Assembly (NCBI GenBank): GCA_964020085.1
Contig: OZ026595.1
Location: 10,219,516 to 10,283,515 of the forward strand
Source of the DNA: Micromussa lordhowensis
Lineage: Eukaryota > Cnidaria > Anthozoa > Scleractinia > Lobophylliidae
DNA length: 64,000 nucleotides
Direction: 5' to 3'
The notes under the pieces are model-generated. The model ran no database searches and had not been told where the DNA came from. It saw nothing but the letters and a program-made list of their open reading frames with translations. Below are positions 26,801 through 32,016 of the stretch, piece by piece; the stretch's first letter is position 1, and every line of letters begins with the position of its first letter. A program made the position numbers and the translations under genes.

Positions 26801-29800
26801 CTGACTGTGCCACTGATATTTAGCTGGTTTGTTTTTTGGGTTGTAGCCTCCTGCAAAACAAACAAGGCGTTTACATTGTGCGGCAAAGTCAGTCTGCACA
26901 GTCAAGAATGGTAGTTATATTTTTATTGTTGTTTTAATACTGAGAACGGAACCTTCTTTATTCTTTAGAATACATGTTAAAATGTTATATAGCTGGCGTT
27001 TTTCTTACTACAGCGCGCCCATTCATTGGATAGTTCATGGTCACATGACATCTAACAATGAAACTGTTTACCGCCAAATGCCAAGACCGGGCAACATTGC
27101 GAAAACTATGACTTCAAATGGGAAACAGTTCACTGTTACCCGCGAAATGTTGACCGCTGTTGCACGTGATCAGAGCGTGCAGTTGAAGGTAGCCTGATGT
27201 AATCCCGGTTTTCCACCGGTTTGACTCATTTGTTTTGCTATATAACAACTCACTTAATGACCGGTCCTTTGGGGACTGAGTGAATTTGTTTCCCGAGACG
27301 AACTCGAGATTCTCGGGAAACAAAATTCACTGTTTCCCTCGGGACCAGTCATTAAATGTTTAACAATACGAGTAGTACAGACGAGAATGCAGTGTGGGAG
27401 ATCGATGGAGGGAGGGTGGTGAGGGAGTGGTGGTAATGGTAAATAAACCTTGTGGAGCGTTATTTATTTGTTGCCCAAGTCTTTGCACCGCCTCTTTGTA
27501 TATGCCAGAAGCAGGCATACATCCTCCCAAAGTATACAGTGATGAAAGAGTAAAAGCCAAGAACTCTTTAGCAGTAGCCCGATGGTGTTTCTCTTTGAAA
27601 CCTGCAAAGTTCGCTGTATATGTGCCTGCCTCTTGCTTCTCTGTTTTGCTTTCTTTTGTTTCCTACTACGTTTATACGTTCTGATATATACAGTAATTAG
27701 CAAAGGTATTGTTTCATTTTCACTCAACTTCTCTATGATCAAATTTAATTAAAATGTACACTGTATGGATAGAAATTCCCCGTATTTCCGGACATTTTTT
27801 CTCAACTCCCTATGACTCGAATTCGAACCCTTTTCAATTTTCCTCGACGGTTCGAGCTATTGGGAGATGACTGACTGTACACATGACCAATCCGACTGTC
27901 GCCTCAAAACGACTCTGACTTTGTTATTTAGAGACAGCCAATCCAGAGTGTGAGAAAAAATTATAATGTCATCTAACGTGTAGCCTCGGCATGGTTATAA
28001 GATATCTTAGCCAAACCTCCATATTTACCCAGCCTTTTAGGCTCCTGCGTTCCTTTCTATACTTAAATATGTCTAACTTCGACGATTTTAATTTTCCTTT
28101 TTACCCAATAAACCCAACTGCGAATGAATCAATTGTAGTGTATCATTGTTTCACTGTTGCTCCATAATACATCTTGCATTCCTTTGCTTCCGTCATATAG
28201 GCTTTGTCAGTATGGATTGGAGATCGAATTCGACATTACGTGATATTCCATAAGGAGGTAAATCAGCGTTTCCATTGTTCTTTGGTTGACTTAGTTGACT
28301 GGCTGTTTGATCACTCGGTCGGTCGGTCGGTTGGTTTTATTAGCTTGTTGGTCGCTGGATTGGTTGGTGGTTTGAGTGGAGTGTTTGAGTTGGCTGGTGG
28401 GTGGTTGAGCTGGATGCTCGGTTGGCTTTTTTTAACGGTTGAATTAGTTGCTTGGGTTGTTTGTTGTGGCTGGTTCAGCATTGGTTAGTTGTTTGGGTAG
28501 TTTGTTGTGGTTGGTTAGAGTATTGGTTAGTTGTTTGGGTGTTTGTTGTGGTTGGTTGAGTATTGGTTAGTTATTTGGGTAGTTTGTTGTGGTTGGTTAA
28601 AGTATTGGTTAGTTGTTTGGGTTGTTTGTTGTGGTTGGTTAAAGTATTGGTTAGTTGTTTGGGTAGTTTGTTGTGTTTGGTTAAAGTATTGGTTAGTTGT
28701 TTGGGTGGTTTGTTGTGGTTGGTTAAAGTATTGGCTAGTTGTTTGGGTTGTTTGTTGTGGTTGGTTAAAGTATTGGTTAGTTGTTTGGGTAGTTTGTTGT
28801 GTTTGGTTAAAGTATTGGTTAGTTGTTTGGGTAGTTTGTTGTGGTTGGTTAAAGTATTGGCTAGTTGTTTGGGTTGTTTGTTGTGGTTGGTTAAAGTATT
28901 GGTTAGTTGTTTGGGTAGTTTGTTGTGGTTGGTTAAAGTATTGGCTAGTTGTTTGGGTTGTTTGTTGTGGTTGGTTAAAGTATTGGCTAGTTGTTTGGGT
29001 TGTTTGTTGTGGTTGGTTAAAGTATTGGTTAGTTGTTTGGGTTGTTTGTTGTGGTTGGTTAAAGTATTGGCTAGTTGTTTGGGTTGTTTGTTGTGGTTGG
29101 TTAAAGTATTGGTTAGTTGTTTGGGTAGTTTGTTGTGGTTGGTTAAAGTATTGGTTAGTTGTTTGGGTTGTTTGTTGTGGTTGGTTAAAGTATTGGTTAG
29201 TTGTTTGGGTAGTTTGTTGTGTTTGGTTAAAGTATTGGTTAGTTGCTTGGGTTGTTTGTTGTGGTTGGTTAAAGTATTGGTTAGTTGTTTGGGTTGTTTG
29301 TTGTGGTTGGTTAAAGTATTGGCTAGTTGTTTGGGTTGTTTGTTGTGGTTGGTTAAAGTATTGGTTAGTTGTTTGGGTAGTTTGTTGTGTTTGGTTAAAG
29401 TATTGGTTAGTTGCTTGGGTTGTTTGTTGTGGTTGGTTAAAGTATTGGTTAGTTGTTTGGGTTGTTTGTTGTGGTTGGTTAAAGTATTGGCTAGTTGTTT
29501 GGGTTGTTTGTTGTGGTTGGTTAAAGTATTGGTTAGTTGTTTGGGTAGTTTGTTGTGTTTGGTTAAAGTATTGGTTAGTTGCTTGGGTTGTTTGTTGTGG
29601 TTGGTTAAAGTATTGGTTAGTTGTTTGGGTTGTTTGTTGTGGTTGGTTAAAGTATTGGCTAGTTGTTTGGGTTGTTTGTTGTGGTTGGTTAAAGTATTGG
29701 TTAGTTGTTTGGGTAGTTTGTTGTGTTTGGTTAAAGTATTGGTTAGTTGCTTGGGTTGTTTGTTGTGGTTGGTTAAAGTATTGGTTAGTTGTTTGGGTGG

Positions 29801-32016
29801 TTTGTTGTGGTTGGTTAAAGTATTGGTTAGTTGCTTGGGTAGTTTGTTGTGGTTGGTTAAAGTATTGGTTAGTTGTTTGGGTGGTTTGTTGTGGTTGGTT
29901 AAAGTATTGGTTAGTTGTTTGGGTAGTTTGTTGTGGTTGGTTAAAGTATTGGTTAGTTGCTTGGGTAGTTTGTTGTGGTTGGTTAAAGTATTGGTTAGTT
30001 GCTTGGGTTGTTTGTTGTGGTTGGTTAAAGTATTGGTTAGTTGTTTGGGTGGTTTGTTGTGGTTGGTTAAAGTATTGGTTAGTTGTTTGGGTAGTTTGTT
30101 GTGGTTGGTTAAAGTATTGGTTAGTTGCTTGGGTAGTTTGTTGTGGTTGGTTAAAGTATTGGTTAGTTGCTTGGGTTGTTTGTTGTGGTTGGTTAAAGTA
30201 TTGGTTAGTTGTTTGGGTGGTTTGTTGTGGTTGGTTAAAGTATTGGTTAGTTGCTTGGGTAGTTTGTTGTGGTTGGTTAAAGTATTGGTTAGTTGTTTGG
30301 GTGGTTTGTTGTGGTTGGTTAAAGTATTGGTTAGTTGTTTGGGTGGTTTGTTGTGGTTGGTTAAAGTATTGGTTAGTTGTTTGGGTGGTTTGTTGTGGTT
30401 GGTTAAAGTATTGGTTAGTTGCTTGGGTTGTTTGTTGTGGTTGGTTAAAGTATTGGTTAGTTGCTTGGGTTGTTTGTTGTGGCTGGTTAAAGTATTGGTT
30501 AGTTGTTTGGGTAGTTTGTTGTGGTTGGTTAGAGTATTGGCTAGTTGTTTGGGTTGTTTGTTGTGGTTGGTTAAAGTATTGGTTAGTTGTTTGGGTAGTT
30601 TGTTGTGGTTGGTTAAAGTATTGGTTAGTTGCTTGGGTAGTTTGTTGTGTTTGGTTAAAGTATTGGTTAGTTGCTTGGGTTGTTTGTTGTGGTTGGTTAA
30701 AGTATTGGTTAGTTGTTTGGGTTGTTTGTTGTGGTTGGTTAAAGTATTGGCTAGTTGTTTGGGTTGTTTGTTGTGGTTGGTTAAAGTATTGGTTAGTTGT
30801 TTGGGTAGTTTGTTGTGTTTGGTTAAAGTATTGGTTAGTTGCTTGGGTTGTTTGTTGTGGTTGGTTAAAGTATTGGTTAGTTGTTTGGGTGGTTTGTTGT
30901 GGTTGGTTAAAGTATTGGTTAGTTGTTTGGGTAGTTTGTTGTGGTTGGTTAAAGTATTGGTTAGTTGCTTGGGTTGTTTGTTGTGGTTGGTTAAAGTATT
31001 GGTTAGTTGTTTGGGTGGTTTGTTGTGGTTGGTTAAAGTATTGGTTAGTTGTTTGGGTAGTTTGTTGTGGTTGGTTAAAGTATTGGTTAGTTGCTTGGGT
31101 AGTTTGTTGTGGTTGGTTAAAGTATTGGTTAGTTGCTTGGGTTGTTTGTTGTGGTTGGTTAAAGTATTGGTTAGTTGTTTGGGTGGTTTGTTGTGGTTGG
31201 TTAAAGTATTGGTTAGTTGCTTGGGTAGTTTGTTGTGGTTGGTTAAAGTATTGGTTAGTTGTTTGGGTGGTTTGTTGTGGTTGGTTAAAGTATTGGTTAG
31301 TTGTTTGGGTGGTTTGTTGTGGTTGGTTAAAGTATTGGTTAGTTGTTTGGGTGGTTTGTTGTGGTTGGTTAAAGTATTGGTTAGTTGCTTGGGTTGTTTG
31401 TTGTGGTTGGTTAAAGTATTGGTTAGTTGCTTGGGTTGTTTGTTGTGGCTGGTTAAAGTATTGGTTAGTTGTTTGGGTAGTTTGTTGTGGTTGGTTAGAG
31501 TATTGGCTAGTTGTTTGGGTTGTTTGTTGTGGTTGGTTAAAGTATTGGTTAGTTGTTTGGGTAGTTTGTTGTGGTTGGTTAAAGTATTGGTTAGTTGCTT
31601 GGGTTGTTTGTTGTGGTTGGTTAAAGTATTGGTTAGTTGTTTGGGTAGTTTGTTGTGGTTGGTTGAGTATTGGTTATTTGTTTGAGTGGTTTGTTGTGGT
31701 CGGATGAGTATTAGAAGTTTGTTGTGGTTAGTTGGTAGTCGGTTGGTCTGTTGGTTGATTGTTTAGTTATTTGGTTTTCTTGGTTGGTTTAAAAGGCGTC
31801 AGCGTCCGTGATTCTATTGCGTTAAATTAATTGTCCTTTCCCAGGTCACGCTATGGAAACCTTTGATCCGTTTTTACGTTTCTTTACTCACAGGACGAAG
31901 GTTACGCTCTTGACCCTAGCGGACCAAGATTTCCTACCATGGAAGACCTGTTAAGGCATTACTACGATTTTAATCTGCCCAACGCTGACGCAAAATTTAC
32001 GAGGCCGTATAAATAA
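1762..32016 (+). CDS. SH3BP2: SH3BP2-like adaptor gene, copy 1 (whole locus, multi-exon)
   Basis: This host gene encodes a cytoplasmic adaptor of the 3BP2 type: N-terminal PH domain (phosphoinositide binding), proline-rich linker (SH3 ligands) and C-terminal SH2 domain (phosphotyrosine binding). I place coding exons at 1787-1910, 5832-5931, 8180-8291, 14067-14122, 14541-15018, 15450-15522, 17990-18032, 28201-28257 and 31894-32016, with the stop at 32014-32016. The linker exon carries PDGQSF, also present in vertebrate 3BP2. The SH2 end reads ALSVWIGDRIRHYVIF followed by a segment around MEDLLRHYY. Exon phases agree except between the fourth and fifth, and the N-terminal half of SH2 is not found with confidence. 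The gene spans 30 kb because introns are packed with transposons. The assignment comes from domain order and motifs recalled from the family; no search was run. Confidence 0.82.
2345..2450 (-). repeat. Dispersed repeat, partner of 33545-33660
   Basis: About 100 bp around 'gttgaaacaatgcatgctat' recurs in inverted orientation at 33545-33660, directly left of the ISL2EU-type transposon. The nature of the parent element is not visible. Confidence 0.55.
3140..3575. repeat. Foldback (palindromic) element, (G/A)GGGTCTGAG family
   Basis: Arms are inverted about a centre near 3385. Pairs include 3159-3193 with 3540-3573, 'agcgataaaccgg' with 'tcggtttatcgct', and 'tttcccggggtctgag' with 'ctcagacccctggaaa'. 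The same core with an AGGGGTCTGAG tip is found inside the foldback at 7075-8120, so this is a family. No coding capacity is seen. Ends are approximate. Confidence 0.6.
3728..4312. mobile_element. MITE with TAGAGTGTGTGCGG terminal repeats, TA target duplication
   Basis: The left end reads TAGAGTGTGTGCGG and the right end is its complement, CCGCACACACTCTA. Each is flanked by TA (3726-3727 and 4313-4314). Inside is a strong hairpin with 'gccgccatgttggagga' opposed to 'tcctccaacatggcggc' (about 3917-3958). The TA duplication suits a Tc1/mariner-type or similar transposase, but no transposase is encoded. Confidence 0.7.
5145..5718. mobile_element. Outer MITE with GTCCAC...CGCCGGAGGAATTT inverted ends
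   Basis: The left arm has ggccctgtccac and, about 45 bp in, ctacgccggaggaattt. The right arm has aaattcctccggcgtag then gtggacgggac. The arms flank a second palindrome (5414-5671), so one mobile element seems to sit inside another. It lies in intron 1 of SH3BP2-like copy 1, shortly before exon 2. Confidence 0.6.
5414..5671. repeat. Inner palindrome rich in TCGATCGA motifs
   Basis: The ends are a perfect 25-nt inverted repeat: 5414-5438 starts gcatccgcggtcgagtg and 5647-5671 is its complement. The interior is studded with TCGA, ATCGAT and GTCGAC motifs on both strands, giving many overlapping short palindromes. No coding capacity is seen. Confidence 0.75.
5832..5931 (+). CDS. SH3BP2: SH3BP2-like copy 1, exon 2 (PH domain middle)
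   Basis: This 100-bp exon lies between ttttag (AG at 5830-5831) and gtatct. It encodes the PH strands PWRYMILSTGCLYLY and a loop ending IPLTKC, matching the 3BP2 pattern of WPLRFVIIHKRCVYYF. It starts with two bases of a split Trp codon and ends AG, completed by A of the next exon. Copy 2 has a 100-bp exon of identical phase with about 60 percent amino-acid identity by eye. Confidence 0.9.
6040..7070. other. Intronic stretch, nothing firmly identified
   Basis: Intron 2 of SH3BP2-like copy 1. Short open frames on both strands are not family-like. A near-perfect short palindrome around 'gacagttcacatgaactgtc' (about 6787-6806) is the only local structure noted. Confidence 0.4.
7075..8120. mobile_element. 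Foldback element with long TIRs and TA target duplication
   Basis: Inverted arms of about 340 bp (7075 to about 7420 and 7800-8120) begin TGGCGTACCATCGGGGCC and are flanked by TA (7073-7074, 8121-8122). Each arm holds degenerate tandem copies of a roughly 20-bp unit, 'gcaattcaacatccaagttt'. Within the central part a second, nested palindrome occupies about 7608-7806. No transposase is encoded. It sits in intron 2 of SH3BP2-like copy 1, 59 bp before exon 3. Confidence 0.8.
7608..7806. repeat. Nested palindrome inside the 7075-8120 foldback
   Basis: The left arm 'tgtcaccataaagcatttta' is mirrored by 'taaaatgctttatggtgaca' on the right. The centre has ttccaggggtctgagtttt opposite aaaactcagaccc. 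The same core with a CGGGGTCTGAG tip forms the foldback at 3140-3575. The sequence 'cctatgaacattg' also recurs beside both. Confidence 0.75.
8180..8291 (+). CDS. SH3BP2: SH3BP2-like copy 1, exon 3 (PH domain, GC donor)
   Basis: This 112-bp exon lies after cttgcag. It encodes the PH segment VCDAPERSKYTWMFKLI...LFFAVDSDFDLK, corresponding to the FKIIH...TWFFSA part of vertebrate 3BP2. The donor is AAG|gcaagt, a GC donor with otherwise perfect consensus. Copy 2 has a same-length exon with the same GC donor. The exon ends in phase 0. Confidence 0.9.
8448..8958. mobile_element. Outer MITE with perfect 41-bp TIRs
   Basis: Bases 8448-8488 (caaataaagaagcctcgac...) are repeated as an exact inverted copy at 8918-8958. 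A second, independent MITE (8540-8864) lies inside. The near-perfect outer repeats suggest a recent arrival or recent conversion. No coding capacity is seen. It lies in intron 3 of SH3BP2-like copy 1. Confidence 0.75.
8540..8864. mobile_element. Inner MITE, GGGTGCTTACCATTTG termini
   Basis: The left end is GGGTGCTTACCATTTG and the right end is its complement, with TAC on both sides (8537-8539, 8865-8867) as a likely 3-bp target duplication. Internal copies of TTACCATTTG and its complement (around 8590 and 8690) add smaller inverted structures. Confidence 0.75.
9508..10494 (-). pseudogene. Gypsy element A: integrase core, C-terminal domain and tail (frameshifted)
   Basis: Reading from 10494 downward, the minus strand carries the integrase core: AVDLL (first Asp), FVSDNGPQF (second Asp) and SKANGKVEAAVKSAK (Glu). 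A chromodomain-like or GPY-type C-terminal domain follows, containing EGDTVRLKPFQLGQKEWKKG. The frame stops near 9776. A shifted frame at 9795-9508 ends with TRSGRLVTRPSYL, typical of the end of metazoan gypsy Pol. The frame change near 9780 therefore looks like decay. Confidence 0.8.
10495..11739 (-). pseudogene. Gypsy element A: RT thumb, RNase H and integrase zinc region
   Basis: This continues RT after an in-frame TAA. RNase H is recognised by VIQCDASGRGLGAVLL and VNTDHKPLEAI, and the integrase HHCC region by HVSHAGVEGCLRRARKSVYW. The zinc region breaks off after YLKYH. The frame then jumps straight to the first catalytic Asp of integrase (AVDLL at about 10500), so a stretch including the second zinc Cys and the linker seems to be deleted with a frame change. 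Confidence 0.8.
11740..12327 (-). pseudogene. Gypsy element A: reverse transcriptase fingers/palm
   Basis: RT motifs in order are LRICIDPRHLN, FSKVDLSHGYWH (catalytic Asp), LPFGLSASSEIFQ and CIADDI (the F/YxDD box in its IADD form). The frame closes with TAA right after ADDI, where family members continue (VYG is readable after the stop). One nonsense change therefore cuts Pol at the active-site box. Confidence 0.85.
12324..12794 (-). pseudogene. Gypsy element A: second zinc knuckle and protease
   Basis: The segment starts within a zinc knuckle (CNLCGKMNHW...C) and includes an aspartic-protease-like motif. LQVDCGATVCIIP is present where DTGA or DSGA is usual, so the catalytic triad is altered to DCGA. 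It overlaps the RT frame end by a few bases. Confidence 0.7.
12816..13601 (-). pseudogene. Gypsy element A: Gag with first zinc knuckle
   Basis: This 261-residue Gag-like segment has the capsid features KWKLWKQAWLNF and ESFDAYLTALRNLADSCNF and a first Cys-rich knuckle (CKFCCKSH...C). An in-frame TAA at 12816-12818 separates it from the second knuckle, which continues in the same frame. The stop lies exactly between the paired knuckles seen intact in gypsy element B (around residue 225-260 of the 36565 ORF). Confidence 0.8.
13625..13785. repeat. Foldback at the 5' edge of gypsy element A
   Basis: The arms contain 'gttcactaacaatgaac' and 'atttcaataccgca' on the left. The right arm has tgcggtattgaaat, 'gttcattgttagtgaac' and then caggtaaatcccgat, the inverse of atctacctg. 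It occupies the place where the 5' LTR and primer-binding site of element A would be expected. Confidence 0.65.
14067..14122 (+). CDS. SH3BP2: SH3BP2-like copy 1, exon 4 (PH C-terminal helix)
   Basis: A poly-T tract and ttcag precede AAATGGAAAGACGCC. The product KWKDAITQSKMKY fits the amphipathic C-terminal PH helix with its invariant Trp, placed directly after exon 3 (...DLK) in phase 0. The donor is CA|gtaagt, leaving phase 2. The next recognised exon (14541) reads only in phase 0, so a small exon may be missing between them. Copy 2 has the counterpart QQWEEVITEEK at 57135. Confidence 0.65.
14186..14351. mobile_element. MITE between exons 4 and 5 of copy 1
   Basis: Left arm aataggccatttccgaatta (then cctttagcctc) mirrors right arm gaggctttaggtaactcgg followed by aaatggtctatt. 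About 166 bp in total, no coding capacity. Confidence 0.65.
14541..15018 (+). CDS. SH3BP2: SH3BP2-like copy 1, exon 5 (proline-rich linker)
   Basis: The exon opens after tctcag. It encodes IYVNVSR followed by a long proline-rich, basic stretch with candidate SH3-binding sites (PPLHTQ, RPPAPLP, PLPPRPQP, PLPRPPC, PKPRP), ending before gtaagaag in phase 1. Copy 2's exon at 59002 has the same design (TYVNV, then PP, KP and RP motifs and FDDVFEQ near the end; here FNDVLNQL). The YVNV motif (Tyr-x-Asn) could be a phosphotyrosine site for GRB2-type SH2 domains; that is inference. The 5' boundary is the least certain edge because of the phase mismatch with exon 4. Confidence 0.75.
15450..15522 (+). 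CDS. SH3BP2: SH3BP2-like copy 1, exon 6 (linker)
   Basis: This 73-bp exon lies between ttttttcag and gtaaag and encodes SASSLTPSSGDASAVSGKLK plus a short basic end. Its phase (2 bases in, AG out) and length equal those of the copy 2 exon at 59971-60043. The sequence is low complexity, so identification rests on position, length and phase. Confidence 0.75.
15523..16500. other. Intronic stretch, nothing recognised
   Basis: Part of intron 6 of SH3BP2-like copy 1, AT-rich. No family-like frame or well-bounded repeat was seen. Confidence 0.4.
16501..16662. mobile_element. MITE, AACAAATGGTAAACGCC termini
   Basis: Left aacaaatggtaaacgcc and right ggcgtttaccatttgtt are inverted, with further pairing between 'ggatgcacgtgggaggt' and 'acctcccaagtgcatcc'. 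About 160 bp, non-coding. Confidence 0.7.
17105..17222. repeat. AAATTCAAGCTA-type tandem run followed by interstitial telomere repeat
   Basis: Short irregular repeats of gaatttaagatagct are followed at about 17199-17222 by ccctaaccctaaaccctaac, which is TTAGGG-type telomeric sequence on the minus strand. A small hairpin (agagttgctc...gagcaactct) follows directly. Confidence 0.7.
17990..18032 (+). CDS. SH3BP2: SH3BP2-like copy 1, exon 7 (PDGQSF motif)
   Basis: This 43-bp exon between ttctgatag and gtgagt encodes GNPDGQSFKRKDRE after the split Arg codon. PDGQSF occurs at the equivalent place before the SH2 domain in vertebrate 3BP2, and copy 2 has GHPDGQSFKQETRE in an exon of the same length and phase (63287-63329). 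This short motif is one of the main reasons for the SH3BP2 assignment. Confidence 0.85.
18033..18696. other. Intronic stretch, no gene seen
   Basis: AT-rich intron of copy 1. The N-terminal SH2 exons were looked for here and not recognised. Confidence 0.4.
18700..18894. mobile_element. PIF/Harbinger-like MITE with TAA target duplication
   Basis: The left terminus aggcggatttacacggtacg and the right terminus (inverse: gggccgatttacacggtacg) match in 18 of 20 positions. They are flanked by TAA at 18697-18699 and 18895-18897. A 3-bp TWA duplication is typical of PIF/Harbinger. Non-coding. Confidence 0.7.
19195..19420. repeat. Imperfect inverted repeats around GGCTCGGTGG
   Basis: Copies of ggctcggtggttcg and ggcttggtggttcgccagtc are opposed by ccgccgagccactcgag and ccaccgagccactcgat. 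A local inverted duplication of uncertain extent. Confidence 0.45.
19430..21600. other. Intronic stretch with small hairpins only
   Basis: Perfect hairpin at about 20643-20675 (cttgaaggcatagct...agctatgccttcaag) and a weaker one near 20490-20550. No recognisable exon or protein family was seen. Confidence 0.4.
21610..21788. mobile_element. Short MITE-like palindrome
   Basis: Left arm caccttattccaaaatgg, running through aaattagcccttgttgcc to ctcgttc, is mirrored on the right and ends ccattttggaataaggtg. Arms are about 73 bp with a small loop. It abuts the RecQ-like fragment, whose frame begins in the right arm. Confidence 0.7.
21780..21915 (+). pseudogene. RecQ-like helicase N-terminal fragment
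   Basis: The frame reads LKVEQIECLQQVICLREDVL then AVVSTGFGENLIYQ. This resembles the Q-motif and motif I of RecQ-family helicases (LKxEQxECI...VLAVLPTGFGKS). The Walker A lysine position reads Glu (GFGEN in place of GFGKS), so ATP binding would be lost, and no further helicase motifs follow. Such fragments are common next to transposons in cnidarian genomes (recalled, not checked). Confidence 0.6.
22055..22415 (-). pseudogene. Unidentified Cys-containing fragment, antisense to and downstream of RecQ piece
   Basis: The minus-strand frame contains a coherent segment with FTGKSCFTADGIVLAELL and CKKCAWKIVN, suggesting a small zinc-binding protein segment (C-x2-C). It is not recognised as a named family. 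Its back-to-back position with the RecQ-like piece suggests both came from one mobile element or a local insertion. The frame is short and possibly broken. Confidence 0.35.
22740..23000 (-). mobile_element. Penelope-like element, reverse-transcriptase C-terminal fragment
   Basis: The minus-strand peptide has KHERAFENILRLNKYSENVI followed by Lys/Arg-rich sequence, matching the thumb region of Penelope RT (...ILxxNxYPxNxI). The complete Penelope in the window has DALRINNYPQNVI at the same place. Flanking parts are not recognisable. Confidence 0.5.
23645..24012. mobile_element. TTAA-flanked foldback inserted in the left Penelope arm
   Basis: A 368-bp near-complete palindrome with arms of about 180 bp and ends AGGGGCTCAGTCACGGTA and its complement. 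It is flanked by TTAA at 23641-23644 and 24013-24016. The uninterrupted Penelope arm has a single TTAA at the equivalent position (24739-24742), so the boundaries and target duplication are confirmed inside the window. TTAA targets suit piggyBac or Kolobok transposases. Non-coding. Confidence 0.9.
24123..24857 (+). CDS. Penelope P1: RT C-terminus and GIY-YIG endonuclease (partial)
   Basis: The open frame encodes RT-thumb/linker sequence typical of Penelope (RSHVDARYKRSLLMTML, NEPVRIIMPFKDQRSAD). A GIY-YIG nuclease follows: CVVYKFKCDLCDADYVGYIR with the paired Cys insert and GIY/YVG core, then RIEEHK, and a catalytic Glu-containing end (FECLIYEMLFIQEVQPELN). The RT catalytic palm is missing, so it is 5'-truncated. 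The frame from 24027 to about 24120 belongs to the inverted left arm and is not part of the gene. Confidence 0.8.
   Translation, partial: KTCVHRKTTNKGLLLHYRSHVDARYKRSLLMTMLNRAHCLSSSPDLFAEECDNLKGIFLKLKYPENLINSTITRFIESRNQQQLHDVQANEPVRIIMPFKDQRSADVVRRQLSDLGRKINSDLRPVFTSRKIADDIKVAEAKPPLINQQCVVYKFKCDLCDADYVGYIRRHLFQRIEEHKHSAIGKHLRDAHNQRNKDLQEQFTILKKCRGKFECLIYEMLFIQEVQPELNTQSDSIRAKLFNT
25089..25275. mobile_element. MITE with AAGCAATAGACCACTCT termini
   Basis: Left aagcaatagaccactct with 'atgggtttactggcgcaata' mirrors right tattgcgccagtaaacccat and agagtggtctattgctt. 187 bp, non-coding. Confidence 0.75.
25280..26210. other. Intronic stretch, weak frames only
   Basis: Two open frames (25522-25797 and 25766-25984) are coherent but match no family I recognise. 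WFQN appears in another frame near 25700 but without homeodomain context. Confidence 0.35.
26215..26460. repeat. Dispersed repeat, partner of 50420-50640
   Basis: Shared landmarks in the same order and orientation as 50420-50640: gtttggtttattttga, gacatttccag, ccaaaagccg, cattaagtcgaagtt, tacgggaac, acttttcta, and ccaatcagagcgcgcgtag. About 240 bp, moderately diverged. One copy sits in each SH3BP2-like locus. Confidence 0.7.
26574..26629 (+). CDS. Putative exon of copy 1 (between linker and SH2), low confidence
   Basis: A good acceptor (cttgcag) and donor (gtaagt) bracket 56 bp that are open only in phase 0, the phase left by exon 7. The product GVLPNTALRLDLDKSNVNS faintly recalls the VPLPNS segment that precedes SH2 in vertebrate 3BP2. 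It leaves phase 2 and so needs one more exon before 28201. It could be a chance frame; no paralog is available to compare because copy 2 runs off the window. Confidence 0.3.
27254..27356. repeat. Hairpin repeat, TAATGACCGGTCC/GGACCAGTCATTA
   Basis: Left taatgaccggtcctttgggg and right ctcgggaccagtcatta are inverted. Inner gtttcccgaga pairs with tctcgggaaac. About 100 bp, MITE-like, non-coding. Confidence 0.6.
27357..28200. other. Intron before SH2 exon; no confident exon
   Basis: The exon encoding the first half of SH2 should end in phase 0 before 28201. A weak candidate (27480-27549) fits the phase but lacks the FLVR arginine and has a poor donor. Nothing else is recognised. Confidence 0.4.
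28201..28257 (+). CDS. SH3BP2: SH3BP2-like copy 1, SH2 exon (middle)
   Basis: This 57-bp exon after catatag ends GAG|gtaaat. It encodes ALSVWIGDRIRHYVIFHKE, the central SH2 strands (VxWxxxNKVRNYRIF in vertebrate 3BP2). The His of RHYVI is the conserved betaD histidine that helps bind phosphotyrosine. Phase 0 at both ends, joining directly to DEGY of the last exon. Confidence 0.85.
28490..31680 (+). repeat. Minisatellite: about 75 tandem copies of a 42-bp G/T-rich unit, with higher-order structure
   Basis: The unit is ttggttagttgtttgggtag + tttgttgtggttggttaaag + ta (42 bp). Variant sites are few: ctag/ttag, gttgcttg/gttgtttg, gtagtt/gttgtt/gtggtt and gtgtttgg/gtggttgg. A 4-unit (168-bp) pattern repeats three times at about 29180-29690 and again near 30620. 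A block of at least 14 units recurs exactly 23 units (966 bp) later; ggctggttaaag starts at 30481 and again at 31447. It lies in the last SH2 intron of copy 1. Because 42 is a multiple of three, two frames stay open for over 1000 codons; these are not taken as genes. Confidence 0.97.
31894..32016 (+). CDS. SH3BP2: SH3BP2-like copy 1, terminal exon (SH2 end and stop)
   Basis: After actcacag the exon reads DEGYALDPSGPRFPTMEDLL and RHYYDFNLPNADAKFTRPYK, then TAA at 32014-32016. This is the last part of an SH2 domain (betaF, second helix with the LLxHY pattern, final strand). The short C-terminal end agrees with 3BP2, where SH2 is near the C-terminus. Confidence 0.88.
   Translation, partial: DEGYALDPSGPRFPTMEDLLRHYYDFNLPNADAKFTRPYK

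Noticed and set aside
27480..27549. Segment reading SLYMPEAGIHPPKVYSDER as the FLVR-region SH2 exon
   Set aside because: Phase fits, but the donor is weak (gtaaaa), the conserved Arg is absent and no paralog is available; kept only as a remark in the findings.
28490..31680. CRISPR-like regular array
   Set aside because: Units are contiguous with no unique spacers, the context is eukaryotic and there are no cas genes.
28531..31707. 1058-aa and 1040-aa open frames
   Set aside because: They are read-through of a 42-bp tandem repeat in two frames inside an intron; no start context, domain or splice support.
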